A DNA stretch of 64,000 nt, from the NCBI RefSeq assembly GCF_004119455.1, contig NZ_NRQT01000009.1:62001-126000 (forward strand), read 5' to 3'. The translations under genes were made by a program, and so were the position numbers. How positions within the stretch are numbered: the stretch's first letter is position 1; each line of letters opens with the position of its first letter. Positions 18,574 to 27,340 of the stretch are shown piece after piece. Origin of the DNA: Chryseobacterium sp. CH25 (GTDB lineage: Bacteria > Bacteroidota > Bacteroidia > Flavobacteriales > Weeksellaceae). The notes beneath the pieces were generated by a model. The model was not told where the DNA came from, did no database searches, and saw nothing but the letters and a program-made list of their open reading frames with translations.

Positions 18574-18610
18574 GTCATTCAGAGCGGAACGAAGTGTAGC
18601 GTGGAATCTA
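18574..18610. repeat. GTCATTCAGAGCGGAACGAAG-type repeat
   Basis: Third copy of the GTCATT..GAATCT family in this window, ending GTGGAATCT. Intergenic. Confidence 0.6.
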
Positions 18611-18660
18611 AATTTCTCTCGGATAGTGCAGCTATTTTCCACTGAAAATCTTTGATTTTC

Positions 18661-18719
18661 TTGCGCCTTAAAAATATACATAATCATAATAGCTTCTTGC
18701 GCATTTGCGTTTTCCCAAC
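18661..18719 (-). repeat. Partial copy of the 79-bp repeat
   Basis: TTGCGCCTTAAA..ATTTGCGTTTTCCCAAC resembles 21270-21326 in the same orientation, and 18459-18520 inverted. It is more diverged than the other two. Confidence 0.55.
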
Positions 18720-18873
18720 CTAAGTTCTCGCAAATTTCCCAGATAATCAGGATACTTAATTTTACAAGTTGCTGCTGTTTCTTCAGTTTAGAAGTGAAAC
18801 AAAAACTATCATCAATAATCTTAACCTATATCATTCGTCATTTATCACTCATCAATTATAATTAAAAACTCCG

Positions 18874-18942
18874 ATGGATAAAAGAAAACCCAAAATTCCG
18901 GAAAAATATTTTAAATTTATTAAAGTAAAACCAAAAGCATAG
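18874..18942 (+). CDS. Possible 22-residue basic peptide ahead of the ECF sigma gene
   Basis: ATG at 18874 to TAG at 18940-18942 encodes MDKRKPKIPEKYFKFIKVK plus PKA: 9 Lys/Arg in 22 residues and regular alternation of basic and aromatic residues. It ends 14 bp before the sigma-factor ORF, so it could be a leader peptide that couples translation. It may equally be a chance ORF in AT-rich DNA; only conservation could decide. Confidence 0.4.
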   Translation: MDKRKPKIPEKYFKFIKVKPKA

Positions 18943-18955
18943 CCGTCATAGCAGT

Positions 18956-19534
18956 ATGGAGGTTGTCGAAAAAATAACAATGCCACAGAAGGATAAAGAA
19001 AGTATCATCTCGCAAACCGTTTCCAATTACGGAGGGAAGCTGATGTCTTATATTCGTCCCAAAGTGAAAAACACGGAGGATGCGGAAGATATTCTGCAGG
19101 AAGTGTGGTATCAGTTCAGTAGTCTTACCAATCTTTCCGAGATTGTGAATGTAGGAGGCTGGCTGTACAGGGTAACGGCGAATAAAATCACAGACCGTTA
19201 TCGTAAAAAGAAAACAGAAAATCTGGAAGATTTCGTCTATGAGGACGAAGACGGAAGTTTTTCCATCAAAGATATTTTATTGATGGATGACAGTGCGGGC
19301 CCTGAAGTGAAGATGTTTCAGGATGAAATCTGGAAAAAACTGTTTGAAGCGCTTGATGAACTTCCCGAAAAACAAAGGCTGGTCTACGTAGAAAACGAAC
19401 TGAACGACAAAACCCTCCAGGAGATCGCCGATGAACAAGGGGAGAACATCAAAACCATCATCAGTAGAAAAAACTATGCTGTGAAGCACCTGAGAAACAG
19501 ATTGAGAAAATTATACGAAGATTTAAAAAGTTAG
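18956..19534 (+). CDS. ECF-type RNA polymerase sigma-70 factor
   Basis: A 192-residue group IV sigma factor. Region 2 is NYGGKLMSYIRPKVKNTEDA and EDILQEVWYQFSSL, with VGGWLYRVTANKITDRYRKK for -10 recognition; region 4 is LDELPEKQRLVYVENELND, then TLQEIADEQGENIKTIISRK as the helix-turn-helix for -35 recognition. A second ATG at 18980 is an alternative start. No classical FecR-type anti-sigma gene follows; the next two small membrane proteins may play that part. Confidence 0.93.
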   Translation: MEVVEKITMPQKDKESIISQTVSNYGGKLMSYIRPKVKNTEDAEDILQEVWYQFSSLTNLSEIVNVGGWLYRVTANKITDRYRKKKTENLEDFVYEDEDGSFSIKDILLMDDSAGPEVKMFQDEIWKKLFEALDELPEKQRLVYVENELNDKTLQEIADEQGENIKTIISRKNYAVKHLRNRLRKLYEDLKS

Positions 19535-19545
19535 AAAAAGAAATT

Positions 19546-19878
19546 ATGAATCATAAACACAAAAAAGGCTGGATTTTTTTATTGTTATGTCCGCCATTAA
19601 TTCTCCTAGCCGTTACGTGGATCGTAATGTCACTTTGGAATTGTCTTCTTCCGGAAATTTTAGGAGTAAAATCCATTACATTCTGGCAGGCAATGGGAAT
19701 CCTGATTTTAAGTAAAATTCTTTTCGGAGGTTTTCATTTTGGAAAAGGAATGAAGGATTTTAAAGAGAGAAAGATGAGAGAGAAAATGGAAGGATTATCG
19801 CCTGAAGAAAAAGAGAAATTTAAAGAAGCCTGGAGAAACAGATGCTCTGGAGGATTCTTCAACAGAAATAACGAATAA
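19546..19878 (+). CDS. Small membrane protein of the ECF sigma operon
   Basis: A 110-residue protein not recognised as a named family. Two hydrophobic segments (about 9-32 and 43-62) are followed by a highly charged helical tail (GMKDFKERKMREKMEGLSPE.., 65-100) ending in a Cys/Gly/Asn stretch. It starts 11 bp after the sigma factor stop, so cotranscription is very likely. A membrane-anchored anti-sigma role is a guess from position only. Confidence 0.75.
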   Translation: MNHKHKKGWIFLLLCPPLILLAVTWIVMSLWNCLLPEILGVKSITFWQAMGILILSKILFGGFHFGKGMKDFKERKMREKMEGLSPEEKEKFKEAWRNRCSGGFFNRNNE

Positions 19879-19969
19879 TTTAAAAATTTTAAAGAAGTAG
19901 TAAAGTAAAATTAAAATTCATTCGTCTCTATAAAAAACAAGAAGTAGTAAAATTTAAAATTTTGAAAAA

Positions 19970-20227
19970 ATGAAAAATTCAGCATTAAAAGGAGCTCTTG
20001 GAGCATTAGCCGTAGTAGGTGTAGCCTTAATTGCAAAAAAAGCAGCACAAAGAAAAAGATTTATCAGAGGTATTTTTGATGAATACGGAATCAAAGAAAA
20101 ATCCCCTTTCGGATTAGCCGACAAGATCAGAGAAATGAATGATGAAGACTATCAGGAACTGAAAGGTAAATTCAAAAAAGAATTCAACTCAAGATGTTGC
20201 AGAAAGGATAATACCTGTGAAGCATAA
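19970..20227 (+). CDS. Small protein with N-terminal hydrophobic helix, ECF operon
   Basis: An 85-residue protein of unknown family. The first 25 residues (LKGALGALAVVGVALIAKKA) form a membrane segment or signal anchor; the rest is charged and helical (IRGIFDEYGIKEKSPFGLAD, then KIREMNDEDYQELKGKFKKE) with a C-terminal CC..C triple. It lies 91 bp after the previous gene and ahead of a very strong terminator, so it is probably the last gene of the sigma-factor operon. Confidence 0.72.
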   Translation: MKNSALKGALGALAVVGVALIAKKAAQRKRFIRGIFDEYGIKEKSPFGLADKIREMNDEDYQELKGKFKKEFNSRCCRKDNTCEA

Positions 20228-20255
20228 AAAGTAAAATACTAAATTGAAATTGTTT

Positions 20256-20299
20256 AATTCCGGCTCGGGAAGCGAAGCTTCCCGAGCCGGAATTTTTTT
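20256..20299 (+). terminator. Exceptionally stable terminator ending the ECF operon
   Basis: Perfect 18-bp stem (left arm AATTCCGGCTCGGGAAGC, 3-nt GAA loop) followed by seven T. The stem is far richer in G+C than the surroundings. Confidence 0.95.
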
Positions 20300-20340
20300 A
20301 TTTAAAATTGCTAGATAGATGGAATGAAATTCCATATTCA

Positions 20341-20371
20341 TTGGAAACCTGATTATTAAATACTAAATTTG
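20341..20371 (+). promoter_or_regulatory. Promoter of the secreted hydrolase at 20398
   Basis: TTG at 20341-20343, 20-bp spacer, TAAATTTG at 20364-20371: a full match to the Bacteroidota -33/-7 consensus, with about 20 nt of leader before the ATG. Confidence 0.65.
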
Positions 20372-20397
20372 TTCTTCGGATTAAAATATATTTCATA

Positions 20398-21045
20398 ATG
20401 TTGTCAAAGAGTTTTTTTATCACTGTACTTACCATTTTTTCTATCATTGTGTACGGACAGAAATCTGAGCTAAAACAGAAACAGTATGTTTTCTTCCTGC
20501 ATAATAAGTTTCTGGAAGATCATTCTGTAGATGAAGTGCATCCCAAATACGGTATTGTAGAGTATGAAAAAGTCCTTCACCAGCTGAAGGACAGCAGTAA
20601 TATTATTCTTTTTGAAAAGAGGAAGCGTAATACTGATCCGGCAGTCTATGCACTAAAAATAAAGAAACAGATTGACCAACTGATAAAGAAAGGAATTAGA
20701 GCCGAAAATATTACGGTTGTCGGAACATCACAAGGTGGTTATATTGCACAGTATGTTTCCTATTACCAAAAAAATCCGGAGCTTAAATTTGTTTTTATTG
20801 GAGCTAGTTTTAAAGATGATTCTTTGGAGAAAGATCCGGATTTCAGGTTGTATGGAAAAATACTTTCCATTACAGAAAAATCAGATGACGGCCATGTTCC
20901 TCTCTCTCAGGAGCAACGGTTCATCAAATCAAATATAAAAAATTTTAAAGAGATTGAACTTAATACAGGGCTTAATCATGGCTTCTTATTCAAAGCTCTG
21001 GATGAATGGATTGTTCCAACAAAAGCATGGATTGATAGTAAATAA
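20398..21045 (+). CDS. Secreted alpha/beta-hydrolase-like protein
   Basis: A 215-residue protein with a signal peptide (MLSKSFFITVLTIFSIIVYG-Q). The mature part has YVFFLHNKFLEDH near the oxyanion position, a nucleophile elbow GTSQGG (near 110), a possible acid in SITEKSDDGHVPLS (near 160) and a His in LNTGLNHGFLFKALDEW (near 195), so all three triad positions can be found. It resembles small periplasmic esterase-like proteins; substrate unknown. Monocistronic with a good promoter. Confidence 0.8.
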   Translation: MLSKSFFITVLTIFSIIVYGQKSELKQKQYVFFLHNKFLEDHSVDEVHPKYGIVEYEKVLHQLKDSSNIILFEKRKRNTDPAVYALKIKKQIDQLIKKGIRAENITVVGTSQGGYIAQYVSYYQKNPELKFVFIGASFKDDSLEKDPDFRLYGKILSITEKSDDGHVPLSQEQRFIKSNIKNFKEIELNTGLNHGFLFKALDEWIVPTKAWIDSK

Positions 21046-21247
21046 TTTATAGTGTCTAACTAAAGAATTTTCTTAGTGGTAGAATCATTGATTTAAAATA
21101 TACAAAAGACACAAGGCATATATTTAAATGTATAAGGAAGCTAACCAATCTGTAGAAAATGAATACACCTATTTTTTACCATGAAAAATGAATAAATAAA
21201 AGAATTCGTGCATTCGTGGCCAATTAAAACCTATTTTATTGGCATTC

Positions 21248-21326
21248 AATTTTATCGCAGATAAAATCCTTGCGCCTTAAAGCATATAGTCTTTCAATAT
21301 TCTTTGCGCCATTGCGTTTTTCCAAC
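21248..21326 (-). repeat. 79-bp dispersed repeat, inverted copy
   Basis: Reverse complement matches 18459-18537 over its whole length. It fills part of the 367-bp spacer 21046-21412, which otherwise shows no gene; a -7-like TATTTTTG at 21396-21403 may serve the J-domain gene. Confidence 0.7.
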
Positions 21327-21412
21327 ACTTTAGATTAAACTTTGAAACAGTGGCTATTTTCCAATAAACACAAAGCAAAAAGAAAAATAAATCCCTATTT
21401 TTGTACTGCTCA

Positions 21413-22060
21413 ATGAAAGACTACTACTATTTTCTCGGTATATCTCAGGATGCTTCAGATGAAGACATCAAAAAAGCATATCGAAAGCTTTCCCTGAAAT
21501 ACCATCCCGATAAAAATGATAACGACGATTTTTTTGCAGACCGTTTTCGTGAAATTCAGGAAGCATATGAAACATTGAGTGATCCTTCGAGGAGAAAATC
21601 TTATGATCAGAATTTAGAAAGTCATCAGAGAAGCTTCAGGTATAATATTCCACCTGCTATTAAAACTTTTACAGCGAATAAAATCCACGCGAAGAAAGGA
21701 GAGGAGATTATCATCAGCTGGCAGACAAGCAATGCTGATGTAGTAAAGGTTCTGCCTTTTGGGCTAGAGAAACCTTATGGAGAAAGGATCTTTAAGATCA
21801 CAGAATTTAAGGATGGAAAATTCCAGCTATTGCTTCATGCAACCAATTCATTATTACATAAAACTGTAGTACAGGGAATTACGATCACTGAGGTTTTTGA
21901 AAATGATACTGAAAAATTCAAAAATACAGTAGATGAAATGTTTAGACCACAGCCCAGTACGGTAGTGAACAAAACGGGTCAGCCTAAAATTGTTATGTTG
22001 TTTTGGGGAGTTATAATTTTGGCTGTTGCCTTATATTTCCTGGTTAAGGAATTGTTTTAA
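21413..22060 (+). CDS. J-domain protein with C-terminal membrane anchor
   Basis: A 215-residue protein starting at the ATG 21413 (an upstream in-frame TTG at 21401 is less likely). Residues 1-65 are a complete J domain: [35 protein letters not shown] with the HPD motif, and [21 protein letters not shown] beta-rich middle region (about 85-150) has a [19 protein letters not shown] stretch, and the last 20 residues ([17 protein letters not shown]) are a membrane helix. No G/F or zinc-finger domain, so it is a type III/C J protein that would recruit DnaK to the inner membrane. The client is unknown. Confidence 0.88.
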   Translation: MKDYYYFLGISQDASDEDIKKAYRKLSLKYHPDKNDNDDFFADRFREIQEAYETLSDPSRRKSYDQNLESHQRSFRYNIPPAIKTFTANKIHAKKGEEIIISWQTSNADVVKVLPFGLEKPYGERIFKITEFKDGKFQLLLHATNSLLHKTVVQGITITEVFENDTEKFKNTVDEMFRPQPSTVVNKTGQPKIVMLFWGVIILAVALYFLVKELF

Positions 22061-22209
22061 GCCATTTTCTTCCTTCCCGGGCACTTTTTACATCTTTTCC
22101 CTTTCTTGAACTTCTTGCAGCAAGATTTCTTTTCACAGAACATCTCTTCATTGTTGAATGCATACACAGGTGCCAAAGGCGGAACTTTAAATGGGACAAT
22201 CATATTCAT
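22057..22209 (-). CDS. 50-residue Cys/Lys-rich small protein
   Basis: Reads [20 protein letters not shown] then a basic tail [20 protein letters not shown] and KCPGRKKMA, with five cysteines (C, CC, C, C) in 22 residues, consistent with a small metal-binding knuckle. The stop overlaps the stop of the J-domain gene by four bases, tail to tail. On its own strand a TATATTTG -7-like box ends only 4 bp before the first ATG, suggesting a very short leader or use of the second ATG at 22203. Similar Cys/Lys-rich tails occur in flavobacterial small proteins from memory; function unknown. Confidence 0.6.
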   Translation of the reverse strand: MNMIVPFKVPPLAPVYAFNNEEMFCEKKSCCKKFKKGKRCKKCPGRKKMA

Positions 22210-22684
22210 GCTGCAAATATATTAATTTAGAATAAATATAATTAATAAAATTTCATAAAATTCTTTAAACCTGATGAATAGCAGTCTGTCTCTCTTTTTA
22301 TACAACTGAAAAGCGTTAAAAAAGTATCTGAAGTATCATAGAGATTTACCGGTTTTGTGAGTGAAAGCCCTTTTTATTGAAATATAAATGATGAAAGTTT
22401 AATAGGCTTCAGTATACCCCCAATGAAATCAGGAAGCCGGCTTGAAAAATGTATTTATTTCACGGTCTTTCCTCATCAGATCTGAGATTTTTGGCGAAAT
22501 GATTCAATTTTTAAGGATTACAGTATTATTTTATTCATAATAAATTCATAGTATCGTTGATTATAATTTATAAAATCAATATAATTAGTGTTTAAAACAA
22601 ATGAAACTTGGATTAACGATTGGTAAAAGCGAAGTGTGTTGTAATAACTGAACAGATTAGTGAATTATCAATGGATTTAGACTG
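22210..22684. other. Intergenic spacer without recognised gene
   Basis: AT-rich spacer between the small Cys-rich gene and the gcvP promoter. Stops occur in all frames and no repeat of the families seen elsewhere is evident. Confidence 0.5.
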
Positions 22685-22715
22685 TTGTACAATCATGTAA
22701 AAAATTGTAATTTTA
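22685..22715 (+). promoter_or_regulatory. gcvP: Probable gcvP promoter
   Basis: TTG at 22685-22687, 20-bp spacer, then TAATTTTA at 22708-22715 (one mismatch to TAnnTTTG), leaving a leader of about 30 nt before the ATG. No glycine-riboswitch-like structure is apparent. Confidence 0.45.
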
Positions 22716-22750
22716 CCCATCTTTTTACAAACAAAATCTAATAAATAAAA

Positions 22751-25609
22751 ATGAATACAGAACAGTTTGTGAGCCGTCACATTTCCTTAAATGAAGCCGA
22801 TAAACAGGCGATGTTGGAAAAACTTGGCGTTTCTAGTATTGAAGAGTTAATTTCTCAGACCATTCCTTCTTCTATCCGTTTAGAAAAAGATCTTGAGATC
22901 TCAGATGCACTTTCGGAATACGAAATGCTAAACCACTCTAAAGAGCTGGCATCAAAAAATACCGATTATACAAGTTATATTGGTTTCGGATACCACAATA
23001 CACTTTTACCATCAGCAATCCAGAGAAATATCTTTGAAAACCCAAGCTGGTATACTGCATATACGCCATATCAGGCTGAAATTGCACAGGGAAGATTAGA
23101 AGCGCTTCTTAACTTCCAGACTGTAGTGTGTGACCTTACAGGGTTTGGTCTTGCTAACGCTTCTTTGTTAGATGAATCTACTGCTGCTGCTGAAGCTATG
23201 CACATGTTCTTCAACAACAGAACTAAAGATCAGAAAAAAGCAGATGCTAATAAATTCTTCATCTCTGACCTTGTATTGCCTCAGACAATCTCTGTATTGA
23301 AAACTAAGGCAGAAGGATTAGGAATTGAAGTTGTTGTAGGAGACCACAAAACACATGCATTTGATGCATCTTATTATGGTGTTTTATTACAATATCCTGG
23401 TAAAAACGGAATTGTTCTGGATTATACAGAAAATATTGTAGAATACAAAAAATTAGACCTTCAGGTAGCTGTTGCATGTGATCCAATGGCATTGGTGAAA
23501 TTAAAGTCACCGGCTGAAATGGGTGCTGACTGTGCAGTAGGTACTTCTCAGAGATTTGGTATTCCATTAGGATACGGAGGTCCTCACGCAGCATTCTTTG
23601 CTTGTAGAGAAGAATATAAAAGAGATATTCCTGGAAGAATCATTGGGGTTTCTCAGGATATGTATGGAAAACGTGCATTAAGAATGGCGTTACAGACAAG
23701 AGAACAGCACATTAAGAGAGAGAAGGCAACTTCCAATATCTGTACTGCTCAGGTTCTTTTGGCAGTAATGGCTGGTATGTATGCTGTTTACCACGGTCCA
23801 AAGGGATTAAACTATATTGCTGACCAAATTCACTTTAAAGCAAATGCTTTAAAAGGAGGTCTTGCAGCATTGGGTTATCAGGTAGTAGAAGAGCCAATCT
23901 TTGATACCGTGAAAATTACAATGGCTGAAGATGAGAAAGCAAAATTAGTAAGACTGATGCTGGATCACAGACTTAACCTTAACTACTTCACAGAAGGCGT
24001 AGTAAGTATTGCGATCAACGAAAGTACTACATTAGAGAAATTAAACTATCTGATGGCTTCTTTCGCTCAGTTTAAAGACAAACAGACTTTCAAATTAGAA
24101 ATCAAAGAAGGATACAGTATTCCTGAAGAAAATCTTAGAAAAGATCAGATTCTTACAGAAGAGGTATTCAACAGATATCATACAGAAACAGAATTGATGC
24201 GTTATATCAAGCGTCTTGAGAGAAAAGATTTATCATTGACACACTCAATGATCTCTTTAGGATCTTGTACAATGAAATTGAACGCAGCTACTGAAATGTT
24301 GCCGCTTTCATGGGCAGATTGGGGTAGTGTACACCCATTTGTACCGGTAGATCAGGCTGGAGGATATCAGCAGATGATTGCAGAGCTTGAAAAAGACCTT
24401 GCTGAAATCACTGGTTTTGCTGGAACTTCATTACAGCCAAACTCTGGAGCTCAGGGAGAATATGCAGGATTAATGGTAATCAGAGAATACCATATCTCAA
24501 GAGGAGATCACCACAGAAATGTAGTATTGATTCCTCAGTCTGCACACGGAACTAACCCGGCTTCTGCTGCCATGGCAGGAATGAAAATCGTAGTCGTTAA
24601 AAACCTTGAAAACGGGGAAATCGACTTTGAAGATCTAAAAGCTAAAACAGAATTACATTCAGCAAACTTATCTGCTGTAATGATTACATATCCTTCTACT
24701 TACGGATTCTTTGATGCTAACATCAAGGAAATTACAAACTTAATCCACGAGCACGGAGGACAGGTTTACATGGATGGTGCCAACATGAACGCTCAGGTAG
24801 GATTTACAAGTCCAGGAAACATTGGAGCAGACGTTTGTCACTTAAATCTTCACAAGACTTTTGCAATTCCTCACGGAGGTGGAGGTCCTGGAGTAGGTCC
24901 AATCTGTGTGGCTAAACACTTAGTACCATTCCTTCCTTCTAATGCAAACATCAAAATCGGAGCTAAAGAGGCTATTGATGGTATTTCTGCAGCACCTTAC
25001 GGTTCTGGGTTGATCCTGAACATTTCTTATGCTTACATCAAGATGCTAGGAACAGACGGATTGAAAAAAGCTACTGGTCACGCGATCATGAATGCTAACT
25101 ACCTGAAAGAAATCTTAGCTGAGCATTTCCCAATCTTGTATTCAAACGAAAACGGAAGAGTAGCTCACGAATGTATCGTAGATTTCCGTCAGTTCAAATC
25201 TTTAGGAATTGAAGTGGCTGATGTAGCGAAGAGATTAATGGACTACGGGTTCCATGCTCCTACAGTTTCTTTCCCGGTAGCAGGAACATTAATGATTGAG
25301 CCTACAGAATCTGAAAGCAAAGCAGAAATTGATCGTTTTGCAGAAGCTTTAATCTCTATCAAGCAGGAAATTGATGAGATTGCAAACGGAGAAGCAGATC
25401 CGGCAAACAACGTATTGAAAAACGCTCCTCACACAGAACAATTGGTAATCTCTGATTCTTGGGATAAACCATACAGCAGAGAAAAGGCAGCTTATCCATT
25501 AGAGTGGGTAAGAGACCACAAATTCTTCGCTTCTGTATCAAGAGTAGATGAAGCTTACGGAGACAGAAACTTAGTATGTACTTGTGAGCCTATTGAAGCT
25601 TATATGTAA
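22751..25609 (+). CDS. gcvP: Glycine dehydrogenase (decarboxylating), fused P-protein
   Basis: PLP-dependent P-protein of the glycine cleavage system: decarboxylates glycine and passes the aminomethyl group to lipoyl-GcvH. At 952 residues it is the fused homodimeric form. The first half has the P1-like module (YIGFGYHNTLLPSAIQRNIF, YTAYTPYQAEIAQGRLEALL), the second the catalytic P2-like module with the PLP lysine K702 in LHKTFAIPHGGGGPGVGP. Codon use is more biased than in neighbours, as in a highly expressed gene. gcvT and gcvH are not in the window. A terminator follows, and its 3' end has a decayed copy at 27341. Confidence 0.98.
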   Translation: MNTEQFVSRHISLNEADKQAMLEKLGVSSIEELISQTIPSSIRLEKDLEISDALSEYEMLNHSKELASKNTDYTSYIGFGYHNTLLPSAIQRNIFENPSWYTAYTPYQAEIAQGRLEALLNFQTVVCDLTGFGLANASLLDESTAAAEAMHMFFNNRTKDQKKADANKFFISDLVLPQTISVLKTKAEGLGIEVVVGDHKTHAFDASYYGVLLQYPGKNGIVLDYTENIVEYKKLDLQVAVACDPMALVKLKSPAEMGADCAVGTSQRFGIPLGYGGPHAAFFACREEYKRDIPGRIIGVSQDMYGKRALRMALQTREQHIKREKATSNICTAQVLLAVMAGMYAVYHGPKGLNYIADQIHFKANALKGGLAALGYQVVEEPIFDTVKITMAEDEKAKLVRLMLDHRLNLNYFTEGVVSIAINESTTLEKLNYLMASFAQFKDKQTFKLEIKEGYSIPEENLRKDQILTEEVFNRYHTETELMRYIKRLERKDLSLTHSMISLGSCTMKLNAATEMLPLSWADWGSVHPFVPVDQAGGYQQMIAELEKDLAEITGFAGTSLQPNSGAQGEYAGLMVIREYHISRGDHHRNVVLIPQSAHGTNPASAAMAGMKIVVVKNLENGEIDFEDLKAKTELHSANLSAVMITYPSTYGFFDANIKEITNLIHEHGGQVYMDGANMNAQVGFTSPGNIGADVCHLNLHKTFAIPHGGGGPGVGPICVAKHLVPFLPSNANIKIGAKEAIDGISAAPYGSGLILNISYAYIKMLGTDGLKKATGHAIMNANYLKEILAEHFPILYSNENGRVAHECIVDFRQFKSLGIEVADVAKRLMDYGFHAPTVSFPVAGTLMIEPTESESKAEIDRFAEALISIKQEIDEIANGEADPANNVLKNAPHTEQLVISDSWDKPYSREKAAYPLEWVRDHKFFASVSRVDEAYGDRNLVCTCEPIEAYM

Positions 25610-25631
25610 TTAGAATTTTTTCTAGATATAA

Positions 25632-25664
25632 CAAATCCCTTTCAGTGATGAGAGGGATTTTTGT
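25632..25664 (+). terminator. gcvP terminator
   Basis: AAATCCCT / AGGGATTT stem with a 12-nt loop and T-rich tail. The same hairpin region is duplicated, with mutations, near 27467-27500. Confidence 0.8.
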
Positions 25665-25724
25665 TTTAAATATTGTAAGTTTTAGTTTTTATAGAATTGA
25701 AGATTTCGAACGATATTTTGTGTT

Positions 25725-26525
25725 TTAATTTGCTATAAAATAGAAATACTGCTTATCGAGTGGTTCGTATTTCATGATTTGAAAAAGATGATTGTCTTGT
25801 TCCATTTCATTTTTTGAACTGTAATAAATGCCATATGAATTATCTGTAAATCCATCTATGATATAAAATATTCCTTTGTTTGTTCTGATGGCACAATAGA
25901 AATTTAATTTCTTGATTAGACTGAGTATTTCAATATCTTCATTTGAAAATTTTATTTTATTTTTAATCGTTATTTCTGGTGAAATAGGATAAGGAGAATT
26001 TTTATTGATGAGATAGCTCCAAAAAACATTGTTTTCTTTATAAATATCATCAATTCTTTGAATGGTACTTTGGTTAAGGTAAATTTTATGTGGTGATTTT
26101 AAAATGTATTCAGAGAGTGTATTAAATATCTTAATATTCTTTTTAAAATGGGAATTCCAGTTGCTTTGAGCATTAATTCCTTCATTTAAAAATATATTGG
26201 GTTTATTCATCGCCACTTTTTCAGGAAGTTCATATTTGTTGGAAAATGCACCCCAAATGAAATTAGGAATCTGACTGGATGAATATATTGAATCCAATGC
26301 CCGAACTTGTTTTTCTTCCAATGGTCGTATATCCCATTTAGAAAACGGTTTAGAATAAAATAGGAAAGTTTCTAATGATGCAGATTCTTTTTCAGTAGTT
26401 TTGTCTAAATACTCAAAAGCTTCTTGATCAAACTTCTTATCAGATGTGTTTTGGGCAAATCCTGTTATTGATATTAAAATGATTAAGAGGGTAGAAGAAA
26501 TTTTCATTAGCTTAAATGTTTTCAA
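25725..26525 (-). CDS. Secreted protein of unknown function, paired with ankyrin protein
   Basis: A 266-residue protein not recognised. A signal peptide (KISSTLLIILISITGFAQ) is present; the ATG at 26507 is an alternative start giving a 4-bp gap to the upstream gene, whereas 26525 overlaps it by 14 bp. The mature part is rich in Asn, Lys and aromatic residues with no cysteine motif or repeats; FYCAIRTNKGIFYIIDGF near 215 looks like paired beta strands. It is downstream of the ankyrin gene 26512-27234 in one operon, and the pair is enclosed by the gcvP 3' end and its decayed copy. Confidence 0.8.
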   Translation of the reverse strand: MKTFKLMKISSTLLIILISITGFAQNTSDKKFDQEAFEYLDKTTEKESASLETFLFYSKPFSKWDIRPLEEKQVRALDSIYSSSQIPNFIWGAFSNKYELPEKVAMNKPNIFLNEGINAQSNWNSHFKKNIKIFNTLSEYILKSPHKIYLNQSTIQRIDDIYKENNVFWSYLINKNSPYPISPEITIKNKIKFSNEDIEILSLIKKLNFYCAIRTNKGIFYIIDGFTDNSYGIYYSSKNEMEQDNHLFQIMKYEPLDKQYFYFIAN

Positions 26526-27234
26526 GTAATTTTATTACTTCAGCATTACCTTTTTCCTTAGCTATTTGCAAGGCTGTCTTGCCATCCTTATTTTTGATAG
26601 TTAAATCAGGTTTATATTGTAAAAGCAACTGTACACCTTTCACATTACCAGCTTGAGCACAGTACATGATTGGTGTTTCATTATCGCTATCCAGATTATT
26701 AATGTTGGCTCCTTTTTGAGCAAGAAATTCTGCAATATCAAGATAGTTTCTGGATACTGCTATACAAAATGGAGTTGAATGATCTGCAGCAATAGCATCC
26801 ACTTCAGCTTCGTTTTCTACAAGCATTTTCACAATATCTAATTTGCCGTTTCTGGCTGCAAAAGTAAGAGGAGTCCATCCGTTTATATCTTTTAAATTAG
26901 GATTGGCTTTGTTTTTTAATAACAAATCTGCAATACTAATGAATCCTTCCTGGGCTACCATATGTAATGCTGTACTTTTGCTTTTCAATTGGGTATTGAC
27001 ATTAGCTCCTTTGTTAATCAGAAGTTCAACTAGTTTTAAATTTCCAGTTCCAGAGGCAGCAAATAGAGGAGTTAATTCGTATTCTCCCTGTTTTTTATTT
27101 ACGTTTTCACCTTTTTCAATAAGGCTTGCTACTTTTTCGAAATTCTGAGCTTCAATAGCTTTGATAAGTTTCTGTGAGTATACGGAGCTAAACGCTAATA
27201 ATGATAAAGCAATAAAGATGCTTTTTGTTTTCAT
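26512..27234 (-). CDS. Secreted ankyrin-repeat protein
   Basis: A 240-residue protein with signal peptide (MKTKSIFIALSLLAFSSVYS-Q) and about six ankyrin repeats of 32-33 residues filling residues 25-240, for example TPLFAASGTGNLKLVELLIN, TALHMVAQEGFISIADLLLK and TPLTFAARNGKLDIVKMLVE. Ankyrin stacks bind other proteins; export suggests a periplasmic partner, perhaps the product of the downstream gene, with which it overlaps. A second exported ankyrin protein is next to catalase at 56929. Confidence 0.92.
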   Translation of the reverse strand: MKTKSIFIALSLLAFSSVYSQKLIKAIEAQNFEKVASLIEKGENVNKKQGEYELTPLFAASGTGNLKLVELLINKGANVNTQLKSKSTALHMVAQEGFISIADLLLKNKANPNLKDINGWTPLTFAARNGKLDIVKMLVENEAEVDAIAADHSTPFCIAVSRNYLDIAEFLAQKGANINNLDSDNETPIMYCAQAGNVKGVQLLLQYKPDLTIKNKDGKTALQIAKEKGNAEVIKLLENI

Positions 27235-27340
27235 GTTGTATAAGTTATTTTTAATAAAGGATCAAATATATAATAATATCTTTAGAAGTAACTCTCTTGA
27301 GATTTTTATGGTAATTTTATTATAGAATGTAATCTATAGC

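Noticed and set aside
22210-22750. Glycine riboswitch upstream of gcvP
   Set aside because: No tandem aptamer-like structure or conserved core is apparent in the AT-rich spacer, and the leader is only about 30 nt from the probable promoter.
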